In this document: piece after piece, positions 21,796 to 34,179 of the stretch | How the letters are laid out: each line of letters starts with the position of its first letter | Numbering within the stretch: the first letter of the stretch is position 1 | Notes under the pieces: model-generated | Database searches by the model: none | What the model saw: the letters and a program-made list of their open reading frames with translations, nothing else | Told to the model about the DNA's origin: nothing | From: Meghimatium bilineatum | Taxonomy: Eukaryota; Mollusca; Gastropoda; Stylommatophora; Philomycidae | DNA: 64,000 nucleotides | Direction: 5' to 3' | Assembly (NCBI GenBank): GCA_034231615.1 | Contig: CM067299.1 | Coordinates: 12,763,863 to 12,827,862, forward strand | Position numbers and translations under genes: made by a program

Positions 21796-22147
21796 CAGTC
21801 TATAGCACTCAATATTCAACACAACTCTTTGAACACCTGCGGTAATGATTGAGAATTAAACTTCAAATTTAGACTGAAATGCCATTTTTTTAGCTATACC
21901 CATTCATGTGGTAGACTGTATGCAAATTAAAAGTCGATGGAGCTTCCACAGTGCTCTGTAATCATTGCACCTAACGACTCTGGCTCAAAATATGTAGAAA
22001 ATGGTTTCATTGTAGGCCTGCTCATGTTTTACGTCATGTAGACCTATGGATCAGTACGTTGTCAATAGTAACGCCGTGTAGTCAAAACGATAGTGCTTAT
22101 GTACTGTGTGGTTATGAGTCCCCTAAAAATGCACTTGTAAATAAAAA

Positions 22148-22225
22148 GTCGCGTTGGATTTCGAACTCACAATCTCGTTCACACAAGGCAAACAGCTTGA
22201 TCACTTCGCTACTGAGATCAAGCAA
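22148..22225 (-). mobile_element. tRNA-derived SINE head
   Basis: Minus strand 'ctcagtagcgaagtgatcaa' (A box) and 'gtgagttcgaaatccaac' (B box) with normal spacing. Body not resolved. Confidence 0.5.
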
Positions 22226-23870
22226 TTCTTTGTCAACAAGCACGTCACAAATATGATTCAGAAGGCTAAAAGAGGGATCAGTGTTATCAAGGTTATGGCG
22301 ACCTTCGATATGCAGCAATGGGTACTATTTCTGCTTCTGCAAGTGATGATGCTATCTGTAATAGATTATGGCCTCGGCCTACTAACTTTGTCACAGACAC
22401 AAGTCGACAGATTGGAAAAAAGTCCAAAATGAGGCAATGAGAGCGGTACTGTGGAGTACTAGAGATACACCCATCTCTGCTATGAGATTTATGCTTGATC
22501 TCCCCAGCATTAGAGTGCGACATCAGGTAGCACAAGTTAAGTCGTACCTTAAAGTGACAGAATACAACCACCACTCATTACACCATCGTCTAGATGAGTC
22601 AAAGGGAAAACGAATCAAGCGTGGCAGATCATGGATGGCAGAGGCTGAAGACACACTGCAAAGAGTATGTGAGTTGGAAGAAATAGGAAAGGGCAGTGAA
22701 TGGGTGAAGGTAGAAACTGAGAAGAAATCACTGACTAAAGTAATGATACAACTAGATAAAGCGTGTCGAAAATGGACGAAAGTCAGGGCTCAGGATACAG
22801 TGCACGAACTCGCCCAACTACACTCGAAACCACATGACACAATTATCAATCAATCAATATACCCATAACCCTTCAGGGTCGTAGGGGTACCCCATTGGAT
22901 GCTTCAGCACACAGAGTCCTCCAGCGAATTCTATCCTCAGCGATGCGGATGAGTGTGGAAATATCTTGCCCTGTCCATTCCTTGATGTTGTCTGTCCATG
23001 TCTTTATTTGTCCTCCTCTGCTTCTTCCACCCTCGACAGTTCCCTGCAGTATTGTTTTTTATAAGGAATCGTGCCTGCATACATGTCCGAACCATGCTAG
23101 TTTTCGTCTTTTCACTATTGAAAGCAATGGCTTCTGAACACCTGCACACATCTCTATTTTATTTCTTACGTACTCATTGGTCTTATGTTCCCTATAGGAA
23201 ATTCGTAGAATTCTTCTGTAGCATAATTATATAGGCCTACACAGATGGCTCCGTTAACAAAAACACAAAAAAACGGTTGGGGTTTTGTTGCCTACAGAAA
23301 CGGCATGACGTTGGTTGAGAAATCTTTAGCATATTCTACTGTCACATCGAGCATGGGGATGGAGATAGAGGGAGTTACAGCAGCCCTTAGTTGGTTGATA
23401 ACTGATACATCAACACACTCGGTAATAAAGACTCTCAAAGCATGTTGCGCAAGATAGAAAAGTTCATGCTAAGAAAAGAATGGTGGGACTTATTGAACAA
23501 CTCAATTGTCCAGAGCATTACATGGATATACTGCCTGGTCATGCTGGGGTCAGAGGAAACGAAAGAGCCGACTTATTGGCAGGCAATGCGGCGATAGACG
23601 GCACATTGCTAAGAGATAAAGCACACTTAATGAATGCAGTAATAAATTCATTTCAAGATGCAGATGATGTCAATGAGGGTGAGAACGTACACATACAGAG
23701 AATTTTAGAAATGGGAGTATTTAGAGGTGAGGGAAGGAAAAGTAAGTTTTTTGGAAAGTCCCGAAGATCACACAATCAACACCTGGCCGGGACTCTACAC
23801 ACACTGGAATGGCTGTGCGGAGGGCGGAGCACTTATGGGAATGTCCAGCGTGCCGTGAAGCCAGTTTCTA
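22226..23870 (+). mobile_element. LINE with RNase H domain, interrupted by another LINE
   Basis: Broken ORF2 end: FVNKHVTNMIQKAKRGISVI, LTLSQTQVDRLEK, then a long frame 22437-22850 (HHRLDESKGKRIKRGRSW). After the LINE-D insertion the RNase H domain follows: YTDGSVNKN, SSMGMEIEGVTAALSW, DSQSMLRKIEK and PGHAGVRGNERADLLAG. The catalytic D, E, D and late D positions can be placed across frameshifts. It ends STYGNVQRAVK near 23870. Confidence 0.88.
22851..23235 (-). mobile_element. LINE-D 3' fragment inserted in the RNase H LINE
   Basis: Minus strand: basic GRxRG-type linker, DNIKxW and the 3' end 'cgaccctgaagggttatggg' with an (ATTG)n tail at 22850. Relatives at 36000-36350 and 61300-61540. The host frame resumes right after it with the RNase H start. 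Confidence 0.75.
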
Positions 23871-23934
23871 ATCAAGAATCAAGATCAAGCAATCCTAAAC
23901 TGCCATTAGTAGTAAGCTATATTCACTGTCTCTC

Positions 23935-24135
23935 ATTTTGGTTGTGGACTCTGCAATATTGTAGCCTGTCCATCCTGTTGTGATGTTACTCTCCCACTTG
24001 TGTCTCTGCCTACCTCATGCTCACCGTTCCTGAACTTTACGTAAGGTCTTCAACAAGGTCTTTTATATGTCCAAAATATTTTATTTCCTTGATCTTTATT
24101 TCCTTTAATACATTTTTTTCTTTATACTAATTATT
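23935..24135 (-). mobile_element. LINE-A2 3' fragment, degenerate
   Basis: Minus strand: KEIKIKEIKYF-like words and 'gagagtaacatcacaacagg' matching 59899-60262. Confidence 0.65.
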
Positions 24136-25329
24136 GTTAAGATACACTTACTCAGTGATAGAATATTACTTAACAAAAAATATCATTAGCCCATTTGTGT
24201 GTTCAATTCTCTCTCTGTGAGCAAAATCGTCACGCGGTTGAGGGAGGTGTTATCCCCAAAGTTCCTAGTAGTAAATGTTATGATGTGATTTATTAAGAGA
24301 ATTAAACCATTCACCCAACCCCCACCCCCTTATATAGGCCTAGACTTATGGGGATGTGCGCTAATACCCCAGAATCGTCACAGACTGCAAGGAACATGCA
24401 ACAAATAAGCCTACTTCTGAGCTAATTTAGTTCACCATTCTTCTGTCAGTTTTGTTTTTTTACCTATTCGCGTTTATGGCACATCATGCATTCACCATCA
24501 CCTAGGAGTCTGCCATTAAATCAAAGGTACAATATCTACTGGTCAGCATCTTGTCGTCATCCATGTGGATCATTTGATATAGGACTAGGCCTAGACAAAA
24601 GTAAGACATTGAGACAAGAATGACAGTGGTGATTTGTCCCCACATATGACATGTTGTCGGCTAATCCCCTAACTTTCTTTAGTTTCCTGCGTGGTGCCAA
24701 GAAAGAAAATAAGTGACTATTCTTTGCACCCTAAACTAAAAGTCCAGGTCAGTGTTGCCACACGTGCGAAACAACTTTTTAATTATTTTGTTTAAAATCC
24801 GCATCCGAACTGTTCCATGGCCGGGCTACGGTAAAGGCGTGTGTACAGAAAATAAACATTACATGAAAGGCTAGTTTATTTTAATATTATTTCTGCGCAG
24901 TTCATTGGCCGGCCTTGGATTTATTTGGTATGCGACTCAAAATATATAAATAGTAACCAATGAAAATCACGATAATTATTAAAAACGTAACGAATTATGG
25001 CTTATTTACTTTCTATACAGAGGTCTTTAATGTCGACGGTCTCGACTGTTGTTGCGACTTCAGTGGGGGGGGGGGGGGTTGCACTATTTTAAAGTTTATT
25101 AGTATAAAATGTCATGCCTCATTTTGCTCAACCCGTTCTCCTTATAGGAATATAGGCCTTGACCCACAGGAACCAAATTCCTCACCTGTGTGATTTCAAA
25201 TAGACCATATAGGCCCACTTATGGCCCTGATTGCACATAAAATATTGATCATCTAGACCCTATATCAAAATGACCTGGAAATAACACACTAGCTTTGCAT
25301 GAGTGTCTGCATAAAGAGTTGCACTGTTT
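24136..25329. other. No feature recognised
   Basis: AT-rich single-copy-looking sequence with a short poly-G run near 25065-25078 and several taggcct words. No exon or repeat recognised. Confidence 0.3.
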
Positions 25330-25340
25330 GTTAGCTTCAT

Positions 25341-25617
25341 CGCCCGTGTGTTGCCGGGGCCCGAAAGGGGAGCAAAGAATAGCAACACTGTTTACCTTCC
25401 ACGCATGTCGTAAAAGGCGACTACGGAAGTTATGGAATGGAGTTGGCTGTCCCATCCCATATAGGGTCAGTGACCCAAAGCCATGCTGAAGTCTGATGTG
25501 TTAGGCCGAAAGGCGCAGATATCGCAGCAATGCTGTAAACTATGACACAACGCATTCCGTTCTCCGGACTACATCCTGCTAATCTGCAGGAGTTTGAGAA
25601 CGAACGCAGAAGTAGAA
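25341..25617 (+). mobile_element. SINE-A, full length (277 bp) with target-site duplication
   Basis: Head 'gttgccggggcccgaaaggg', middle 'gggtcagtgacccaaagcca' and 'gccgaaaggcgcagatatcg', end 'tttgagaacgaacgcagaag'. 'gttagcttcat' is present at 25330-25340 and 25618-25628. No tRNA-like A/B boxes at the head, so its promoter ancestor is unclear. Confidence 0.93.
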
Positions 25618-26069
25618 GTTAGCTTCATTCCCTTGTCCTTACCTAGTGAAGTGAGAACAATAGTGCTAAGGATAATGCCAAAGGTTTGTTCTACGGTGCT
25701 TCTGTGTGCTATGAGGACAGTTGTTCTTTTGCAATTAGGCTACTTCTGACTTGCGCTTTATTCTGTTTAGGAATATTTTGAGCATCCCTCTACTCGGGTG
25801 TGTTATGAGGGTAATGGTTAATTCTTACACACTTTAAATTTTCCTTTCTTGTGAATGGGTATTAGGTCCTATTAGTGATGTGTCAATTCATCTTGCCATT
25901 GTTCTGTAGGCCTACTCCATATTTTCGGACACATTTTCGCCATAGTATTTATCACATTCATTATTCCGTGTTTCAAGAGTGAGAAACTGTGCAAGAATTA
26001 CACAACTATTAGTCAAATTATTCAAGCAATGTAGTGCTAAAGAGCACTCTTAACATAGACCTAATACAG

Positions 26070-28180
26070 TTATAGACCAATAAGTATAACGAGTTGTGTC
26101 TGCAAGACAATGGAAAGGATGGTCAACAGAAGACTAAAGTGGTACCTAGAATCAGAGAAGCTATTAGTGCCAGAACAAGCTGAGTTTAGAGAGTGTAACA
26201 GCACAGAACACCAAATAATATTCCTGTCCCAGATCATAGAAGATGCATTTCAAGAAAAGAAAAACGTTTTAACCTTATGGATAAATCTTCAAAAACCTTT
26301 CGACAAGGTCTGGAAAGATGGACTGATAATAAAGCTGCAAAGAAACGGAATTGGGGGCAACATGAGCAAGTGGATCCATTCCTTCCTACACAATAGGAAA
26401 GCAAGAGTCACCATATAAGGATACAACAGTAAAAAAGTTCTCCTAAAACATCGAGTTCCTCAAGGCTCAGTATTCTCTCCAACTCTGTTTCTTGTCTTCA
26501 TAAATGATATAATTTGTTAATTGCCACAAGGTGTAAGAGCTGCAATGTACGCTGATGACTTGGTGGTGTGGTGTGTAGAAGAACATCTAAAGATCGCCAA
26601 CAAAAAAATACAAAAGGAAGCAGGCAACATAGCAGCATGGGCAGATAAATGGATGGTAAAGATAAATGCTGAAAAGTCTTCAACACTCTTCACACTCTCT
26701 AATAAGGACAAAGCAGGAGAAATAAAACTCAGAAATGTACATATCCAAACAGAAGACGAGCCTGTGTACTTGGGCACTACGCTAGATAAGAGACTGACAT
26801 GGAGGCCTCACATTGAGAAAATAGAAACAAAGGCAAGAAAGAAACTTGTATTCCTGAGGAAATTGGCAGGAACAAACGGGGGGGGCAATGAGGCAACTTC
26901 AAAGAAGGTATATACTGGTGCAATGAGACCAGTACTAGAATATGGATCAACAGCATGGACTTCAGCAGCCAACTCCCATCTACAAGCCCTGAACAAGGTA
27001 CAAAATCAAGCACTTTGCCGTATCACAGGTGCCATGAAGAATTCTCCCATAAATGAAATGGACAAAATTACAGGCATCACCCCGTTACCATACAGGCGAG
27101 ACACTAAGACCATGGTATATGCAGAAAAGTACAAGAGCATGCCAGCACATCCAATGAGGGCCAGATACAGTGACCTAGCCAGTGGAAGACTGAAGAGGAG
27201 CACTTTTATACACGGATCTAAAAAACTAAACAGAAAATATAAGGAAAAACTACCAGACATAACAAGAGAGATATCACCAACACTTTTTCCAGTTGCGTGG
27301 GAGCAATAACCAAATCTCACTATCAGAACCACCATAAACAACTACCACACTATGATAAAACTGAATAATCTTCAAAATAAAACAATAGTATGCAACATGA
27401 TTGAAGATATGTACCCCAGAGAAGCATGGATACAAGTATATACCAACGGATCAGCAACCAGATCAGTGAAGAATGGAGGTGCTGGCGTGTACATAAAATA
27501 TCCAGAAAAAGAATCCACGTTCACCAACTGGAATATTCTGCTCCAACTACTCTGCAGAAGTACAGGCTTTAAACATGGCTGCAGAAATAATTAAAAACAC
27601 AACAAGTCAATGCCAGCAGGTGGTATTTCTTACTGATGCTTGTCTGTCCTACAAGCCCTTGACAGCGATGAGCTGCCAGACCTGAAGATAGCCATGCGAG
27701 AAGTGAGCATCCAAAGAAGGGTAGTACTACAGTGGATACCAAACCACTGTGGCATAGCAGGAAATGAAGAGGCAGACAGACTGGCAAAGGATGGAGCAAC
27801 ACAGGAACAAAAAGACCAAGAAATCACCAAACCAAGAAAAGAAGACCCTCATCAAAGCCATCAGGAAAGTCGACCACCCAAAAGACAATTACCACTATCT
27901 CGACAGAGCAGAGCAGGTTATTACCTTCTGCCTCAGAACAGGACACAACAGATTAAACAGCCACTTAAATAGACTAAGATTGGTCCCATCACCACTGTGC
28001 CCTTGTAGGCAGGCAGCAAAGACAGCTGAACATATCCTGCAAGACACTAAACCAGTTAAGGGAAGAACACTGGCCCACAGAGATGATATCCACAGAAAGA
28101 TGTATGGGAGCATTCAAATACAGCAGCATTTATTAAGAAAACAGGACTTGCTGTGTAGACATGTCAAACTGCAAACAAGA
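26070..28180 (+). mobile_element. LINE-B: reverse transcriptase plus RNase H, most complete copy
   Basis: Truncated at the 5' side. Reverse-transcriptase motifs in order: YRPISIT, VPEQAEFRE, NLQKPFDKVW (the usual first Asp is Asn), VPQGSVFSPTLFLVFINDI and the active-site AMYADDLVVWC (about 26545). A 262-codon frame covers 26521-27309. RNase H follows with VYTNGSAT and WIPNHCGIAGNEEADRLAKD, then a C-terminal Cys/His stretch LCPCRQAAKTAEHILQD. Stops near 26418, 26518 and 27309 and frameshifts near 27600-27760 kill it. Tail (AAG)n near 28180. Jockey/I-like by domain order; 3' ends of relatives lie at 53979-54276 and 37560-37962. Confidence 0.93.
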
Positions 28181-28414
28181 AGAAGATTATTTTCTTGTTA
28201 TTGGTTTGCTCCTCTGGTACATGGTAGATTCATGTCAAGGTAAATATTTTATGGATGAACCTGCTTGGTATTATCTTCTTAACATTTTTTCCACGATGAA
28301 CAAAGCTGCTTTGTTTTTGATGTCTCAGTGCTACATATGGAGTCTTGCATTCATGGTATGCACTGGCATGTTACTGTACTTCTCAGTGTTCGTTGTAGAC
28401 CAAGGATGAGATAC

Positions 28415-28565
28415 ACATGTAGTTGCGTCTGTGGGTCTCACCAATGGCCTACTAGACAAACCACCCATGCAACAGAAAACCTTAGTAGATGACATACCGT
28501 TATATTGAGGTTATCTTCTTATAGAAGCTTCATGGCATGTCATCTATACAATTATGCTCCTTGTG
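28415..28565 (+). repeat. Dispersed repeat R3, copy 3
   Basis: 'ctgtgggtctcaccaatggc', 'ccatgcaacagaaaacct' and 'ggcatgtcatctatacaatt' match 11820-11995 on the other strand. Confidence 0.65.
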
Positions 28566-29097
28566 CTGTTATTTTGTTGTTGAATTGTGTTTCATGTTTA
28601 CTTGAATATATGCATGCACCCTCTGTGGTTGGGAGGGAGACAGAGATGTACTGTGCAGCACTGGGGAGGAGGAAACTGACATCACTGTTTTTTCCTATGG
28701 CTGAGACCCATTATAGAGGCACAGTGACTCAGGACATGACAATCCTTTTGACTTGAACATTTGGTTGCATGCCTAGAGCAATAGAGAAGTTCGGCATAAC
28801 CAGTAGTCTTTTGGTGGCGGGGAATGAGCACAGTGAACCCTATCTTGGCTACAAAGCTCGGAGCAGTGCATAGGTTAAAACCTACCTTCCTGGAGGTGTG
28901 ATAGTTATTCTCTGGCTCTGTCCAGGGGTGGGCCGAAAATCCACAGACTTCCCAGCAATATAATTCCATTTAATGGCATTGGGTCAAAGGGCATGAGTCC
29001 ATAGACCGCTGGATCAGCAACCAACCAACAAACCAAGGATGAGAAACCGTTTCCATAGAAGCATGGAGTATTTAATTCATGGGGTACACTGACATGT

Positions 29098-29139
29098 TAC
29101 TGCACATGTAACATGTACATGTTACTGACATGTGCAGTA
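29098..29139. repeat. Palindrome centred on gtaacatgtacatgttac
   Basis: An 18-bp perfect palindrome (29108-29125) flanked by tactgcacat and its complement atgtgcagta, with a 4-base bulge. Confidence 0.9.
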
Positions 29140-29449
29140 CATGAAGAGTTATCTTCATCCCCGATGGTAGGTTGCTGCCATGGCACATAGCATACCTTTA
29201 CCGGGTATGTTATTGTGCTTGAGTCAGGGCTACGAGCTCAGTGTTCGGTGTAGACCAAGGATAAGAAACTATTTCCATAGAAGCATGGCATGTCTCAGTG
29301 CTAGATCATGGATTATTGAATTCATGGGGTGTACCTGAGTCAGGTTCTGGTTCAAGTAATGGAGGGATGTTTTTTTTCCTTTCTTGCTGAATCAAGAACT
29401 GGTTGATCATTAATTTAACACATTAATATCATAAAAATTAAATATCTGT

Positions 29450-29592
29450 GTTACTGAAACAGATTTAAGGATTTCCATATTTACAACAATGAAGACCTAA
29501 AGCAAATTCCAATGAAACAAGAGACATGGAAATCTATGATATCTGCCCTATGTGCTGTATTTGGCCCTAGAGGAATAACTAACTAACTAACT
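29450..29592 (+). mobile_element. LINE-C 3' end, TAAC tail
   Basis: Frame NNEDLKQIPMKQETWKSMIS then ALCAVFGPRGI, followed by 'gaggaataactaactaactaac'. Homologous to the end of 5802-6512. Confidence 0.8.
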
Positions 29593-30029
29593 TGAGTCAG
29601 GGCTAGAAGCTCAGTGTTGGCTGAAGACTAAAGATGAGAAAATATTTCCATAGAAGCATGACATGCCCACTGACTATTGGTACTACTTCTCCCTCAGCAT
29701 TTAAAACACAAATATGCACAATGAACATAAAATTTCATGCATACACACACACATACACAGAGAAAAAGAGAGAGAGTGACATACAGTAGTATATTTTCTC
29801 TGTGATGCTCAGAATAAAATCACCAATTATAAACACTGCATGTAAAACAGATTATAATGTTAAAAACATCAAATTTATAATCACATATATTTATTTAGCA
29901 AACATTTGATAAAACACCCATATTCTGTTATTGTTCTGACTAATTTGCAAATAACAGTGTTAATGTTTGACAATTCATTAATGATATCATCACACATAGC
30001 AACATTATAAATATATAACATACATTACT

Positions 30030-31420
30030 CCATGACTTGTAATGCATACAAAAACTGAAATATTGTAAGTTCTTATAATACAAATTTTCAATGACTTATA
30101 CACCAGTTTTCTATGACTTATAAAAGAAGTTTTCCATGACTTATAACAGAAGTTTTGGTTCATGTTTGCTTAACGGGACTACCATTCAAACTTTTGTGAA
30201 ATTTGCGATTCAAAATTTTGTGACATCACTGACTGTTCGCTTAGTTCTAGATACAAAATTGCTACCATAAGTTTCTTAAGCCAACCTGCGACCAATAGAG
30301 ATGGAGTATGTATGCTACAAGTGAGGACTGCTGCCGGATGCACATAAATGTGTGCTACACACTGAGAGCCCCACCCATACACCCCCCTTCCATGTATGTG
30401 CCACCCACTAAGAGCCCCACCAAATAATCCCTCGTAAATAACTGATAAGTAATTATAGCCAAGGAAAACAATCACTTTAAAAAAATGAAGACCACAGATT
30501 TACCTGCCCCTTGTAATTAATGTAATTTTGCTATAAGCAAAAAAGGTAGTCCCATTATGCAAATATGAACCGAAGTTTTCCATGACTTATATAACACAAA
30601 CAAATGTAGAGCATGTGTAATCTCCACTCCATATAATTCAAAGTCCCTTTGACTTGTAATATACAAATGTTGAGAAATATTTTGTGTTCTTACATAACAC
30701 ACTCTTACCCAGCTCATTATGATACAAAATAGGATGACATGCAACACAGGTGCTGAGCCTATGTAATTTTCACTTCATATAATCCAGTCATCATGACTTG
30801 CAATGTATGAGGCTGTCCATAAATTACATCAGCAATTGGGAGGGAGTGGGCAAGTATGACAGTTGATGACAAGGGAGAATGGCGGTTGACAATGTTGACA
30901 TCAACAGTAGTGGTTTTAAAAAAATTAAAGGTAAAGGTAGGTCCCATGGCATCTGCCGTCGGGGATGAAGATAACTCTTCATGTACTAAGCCGCAGCAAC
31001 TATTAGGTGGGGTGGCCAGTTCCCTTCCTTGCTGTTTTTTTTACCTTCCCTAACTCATCATTTTTTTTATTACATTGTTTTAATTTGAAATCTTGTCCCA
31101 GAACTTTGGGGGTAAAAATGTTTTTGTAGTATTTTTTTCTGCTTACAATTTATTTATTTTGTTTTTGGGTGATAGACATTTTTCTTTTACAAAATTAACA
31201 CTAGGATCCCTCAATTCTTGACAGTTATTGACAAGGGGATGGTCAAAAAGTGGCAATAAATTGTTTAAATAATTAATGAACTATGCTGAAATAGTGTAAG
31301 TTCTTGTAACACAAATTAGAATGACTTACAACACAGATATTGACTTTTTGTAAACACCTTTTCTTATAACACAAATTCAGCATGACTTAAAGCACACTGT
31401 GACTGGAAACTTATAAAACA
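30030..31420 (+). repeat. Degenerate repeats based on 'atgacttataacaca'
   Basis: More than ten variants of 'ccatgacttataacacaaa' and 'gtaagttcttataatacaaa' are scattered over the stretch, separated by unique pieces. A 98-codon open frame on minus (30179-30475) crosses it without any recognised domain. Confidence 0.55.
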
Positions 31421-32199
31421 ATGTCTCACAACCGAAGGTATTTTAGTGGTCTGGCCACTTTATTCCGCTGACAAGACAACTCAGATATACTTTCTGTCTG
31501 CGTCAGTAGGCCTATTACTCATAACAAAGTTAATGTCCACCATAGAAAATTGAGCATTTAAAGGTGAAACCACATGCTATGACACTGGCTCAAACTCAAT
31601 TACCTTGATCATATAATGATTGTATGATTATGCTGAAAATGTGCCACTTATGACTATATTAATAGAATCACAAGCAGATTCTGTGCAGAGCATGATATGA
31701 AATAATACAATCTTTTGTTAGTATTATTTGTACATAAGCAATTTGCTTTCTGTAAAATCAAGTGATAAATGTTCCAGTATAGGGTAACAACCCTAAACAG
31801 GAAGTAAGTTACTGGAGTAACACAGGGCAAATATCAAGATAAAAAAAATTAGGTAGAAGTGTTATCAAAATAACGTCTGTTTCTGTATCTTGTTGTTAGG
31901 TTGTTTTATGTCTTATTTTGGTAACACTTCCACCAATTTTTGTTTATCTTGCTTTCTGTAACTTGGTTTATAATTCTGTTAACAAATGCAATTATGTGAC
32001 AAGTTGATCAACAGTTTGAAGGCAATGTAAAACAGGCATTATATTTTCATATAGGCCTACTAAATACAGGAATAACAGATACAGTTTTCAATTATTTTAT
32101 ACCACATGAACACTAAGCACCCTTAGAAATATTATGAGAACTTTAAACCTCATGTAATCCAAATAAAATTATGAAAAAAGGCTTAAAAGATATAGAGGA
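31421..32199. other. No feature recognised
   Basis: AT-rich sequence; no exon, RNA gene or repeat identified. Confidence 0.3.
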
Positions 32200-32375
32200 C
32201 TGACTTCATTGTAATTGGCTTTCCACATCTCAACAAAGTGGCACTCCACTTATTAAGAATAACACATAGCATGTAACTCCATAGCTTCAAGCAATAATCC
32301 CAATGGAATCTGAAAAAATGCATGTGTGAACACGATGTTATGACCTGGAATTTAAGATGTGACCTCTTCATTAAA
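32200..32375 (-). mobile_element. tRNA-derived SINE body (same family as 49480-49712)
   Basis: 'tagaggactgacttcattgt' and 'catagcatgtaactccatag' match the 49.5-kb copy; the tRNA head is eroded. Confidence 0.7.
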
Positions 32376-32699
32376 AGAAAAATGTGAAAAATCTAAGATT
32401 TCACTAATAGTTTTTAAAATTTCAAATCAAATATGAAGTTTCAAAGGACATTTTGCTTTTATGACAAAGCAGATTGATGAAATTGTATCATCATATATGC
32501 GGTGTAGATTGGCAGTAATTAAACAAAACCGAGAGGTCATGGGGACTGTATTACCAGGATTGTGCCATTCATTGTTTTTATGGATGTAAAACTCTGATAT
32601 AACCAAACTGAACTAACATTTACGATTGAAATGAGCATACTTCACTATAATAGGTGCATTTTACATAGAGAGTAATTATTACAATGACATTTATAATAT

Positions 32700-32830
32700 A
32701 ATCCTAGAGTGTAGCGGGGAGGTAGAGTGTGTGTCTCAGACACCAAAGCTCGCATTCAAGGCATCTACAGTTAGTGTGTTAATGATGGATTAGGGTGTAA
32801 TGCAAATGCTTAAAGATTGCATATTGGATG
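32700..32830 (+). mobile_element. Weak tRNA-like SINE head
   Basis: 'gcggggaggtagagtgtgtg' and 'ctcgcattcaaggcatc' are spaced like A and B boxes but match them poorly. Confidence 0.3.
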
Positions 32831-33095
32831 GAAATGATGTAATTTATGACAAATTTTTGCTGCGATTGGGGAAGTTCTGCATTAAATGTGGCTCCAGTAG
32901 AATTGGGTACCTGCAGGATAGAATGAGGAATAAGTTTAACTGATTAAATCTATAACTTCTCGGTAGAAATGCCAAGTATATCTCAAATGTATCATATTTG
33001 ATGTGTATTAATTTTTGCATCTTTTGGAATCTTAAAAAAAAGGAGTTTTGACTCAATAAGTAAGCATTATGATTGATGTATCTTGTGTCTTTTAA

Positions 33096-33415
33096 CTCTA
33101 TACCCCTTAATACCTTGCAGAGTCAGGAGTAAAAAAGTTCTCTGCAGATGACCTTCTTATATGTTTCATATATGTTTATTTTCATTGAATCTTTTATTTC
33201 TGTAATCCATCTTTTGCATGGACTGCTCCTAGCTTTGTATCCATCATGTCTGGATAGCAATGCTTTTTGAGTGGCACTATCTCATGGTAGTCTGGAAGCA
33301 TGTGAAAACCACTTAATCTGTTGTCTTCTGATGTAATTCAGGATTGACAATGTGTTTGTTAGTCTTCTGATGTTTTCATTTCTGATTTTATTTCTTATCT
33401 GATATGTTGTGAATA
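33096..33415 (-). mobile_element. LINE-E 3' end
   Basis: Minus strand, nearly one frame: YQIRNKIRNENIRRLTNTL, RRQQIKWFSHASRLP, KALLSRHDGYKARSSPCKRW, IYETYKKVICRELFYS. Same layout as the 40650-40835 copy. Confidence 0.85.
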
Positions 33416-33995
33416 TTTAAACGATTGCCTTTGTTTATAAATTTGTGGTTATTTTTTTTTATTCATAATTTGTATTGGATACTGATATTGTTACATTTTG
33501 TACAGTAAATAAACAATAAGTCCAACCATATTTTTGTTACTGCTATCTGTTAATAAGTTGGTTTCTTCTATTAAAAAATTGAACTATATACTGTACATGA
33601 CATTGAAATATTGTTGAATTTTGAGACACCACTTATATATCTAATCATATCTCCAGTACAACGTGGATGGTTGGCATTGGAACCACAAGCTAATTTGACA
33701 AGTTAGGTTTGCAATGCAAGCTAATTATCATTTCTGCTACTGAACCAACAATAAGTCGTTACCTACAGATAAACATCAGTTAGAATGTTTTAGTCAAGTT
33801 ATTACTGTTTTGGAGAATGCCAAGGAAATGTCCTTTGCTAAGTGGAAATGTCTTTTTACAATTTTACGCATTATTTTATGTATGTTCATATTTTTTCTTT
33901 TTGCAATTTTAATACAAGAAAACATGCAAATGCATTAAAAATGTTCACAAAGTCCTTTCAATTTTCATTAAAATTACATATTATAAGTTATCAAC

Positions 33996-34175
33996 CAATC
34001 AATCAAGTGCCATGCTGAGTAGTGTAGGTGGTCATGCTTTTCCACAACTCTATGTCTCTTGTGTTGTTAATAAGTTCAGTTGGTGACATATATTTGTGCC
34101 ACAGTGACAACCAATCTAGAAATTTCTCTCTGTCTTCCTCTGTCTCTTCTTCCCTTTATTTTTTCAGCTGTTACT
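33996..34175 (-). mobile_element. LINE-A 3' end
   Basis: Minus strand frame EKIKGRRDRGRQREKFLDWL and INNTRDIELWKSMTTYTTQH then stop, tail (GATT)n. Close to the end of 14170-14960. Confidence 0.85.
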
Positions 34176-34179
34176 AAAT

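Larger units (their letters stand above)
28270..29680 (+). repeat. Degenerate long tandem repeat region
   Basis: Words 'ttccatagaagcatgg', 'tcagtgttcggtgtagacca' and 'cttgagtcagggctacgagc' recur three to four times at irregular spacing. It includes R3 copy 3 (28415-28565) and a piece shared with 45560-45600 ('tcaaagggcatgagtccata'). Confidence 0.6.

Noticed and set aside
26521..27309. 262-codon frame as a host gene
   Set aside because: It contains the YADD box and continues a LINE ORF2 with RNase H; it is transposon-derived.
30179..30475. 98-codon minus frame
   Set aside because: Crosses degenerate repeats, no domain, no splice or start support.
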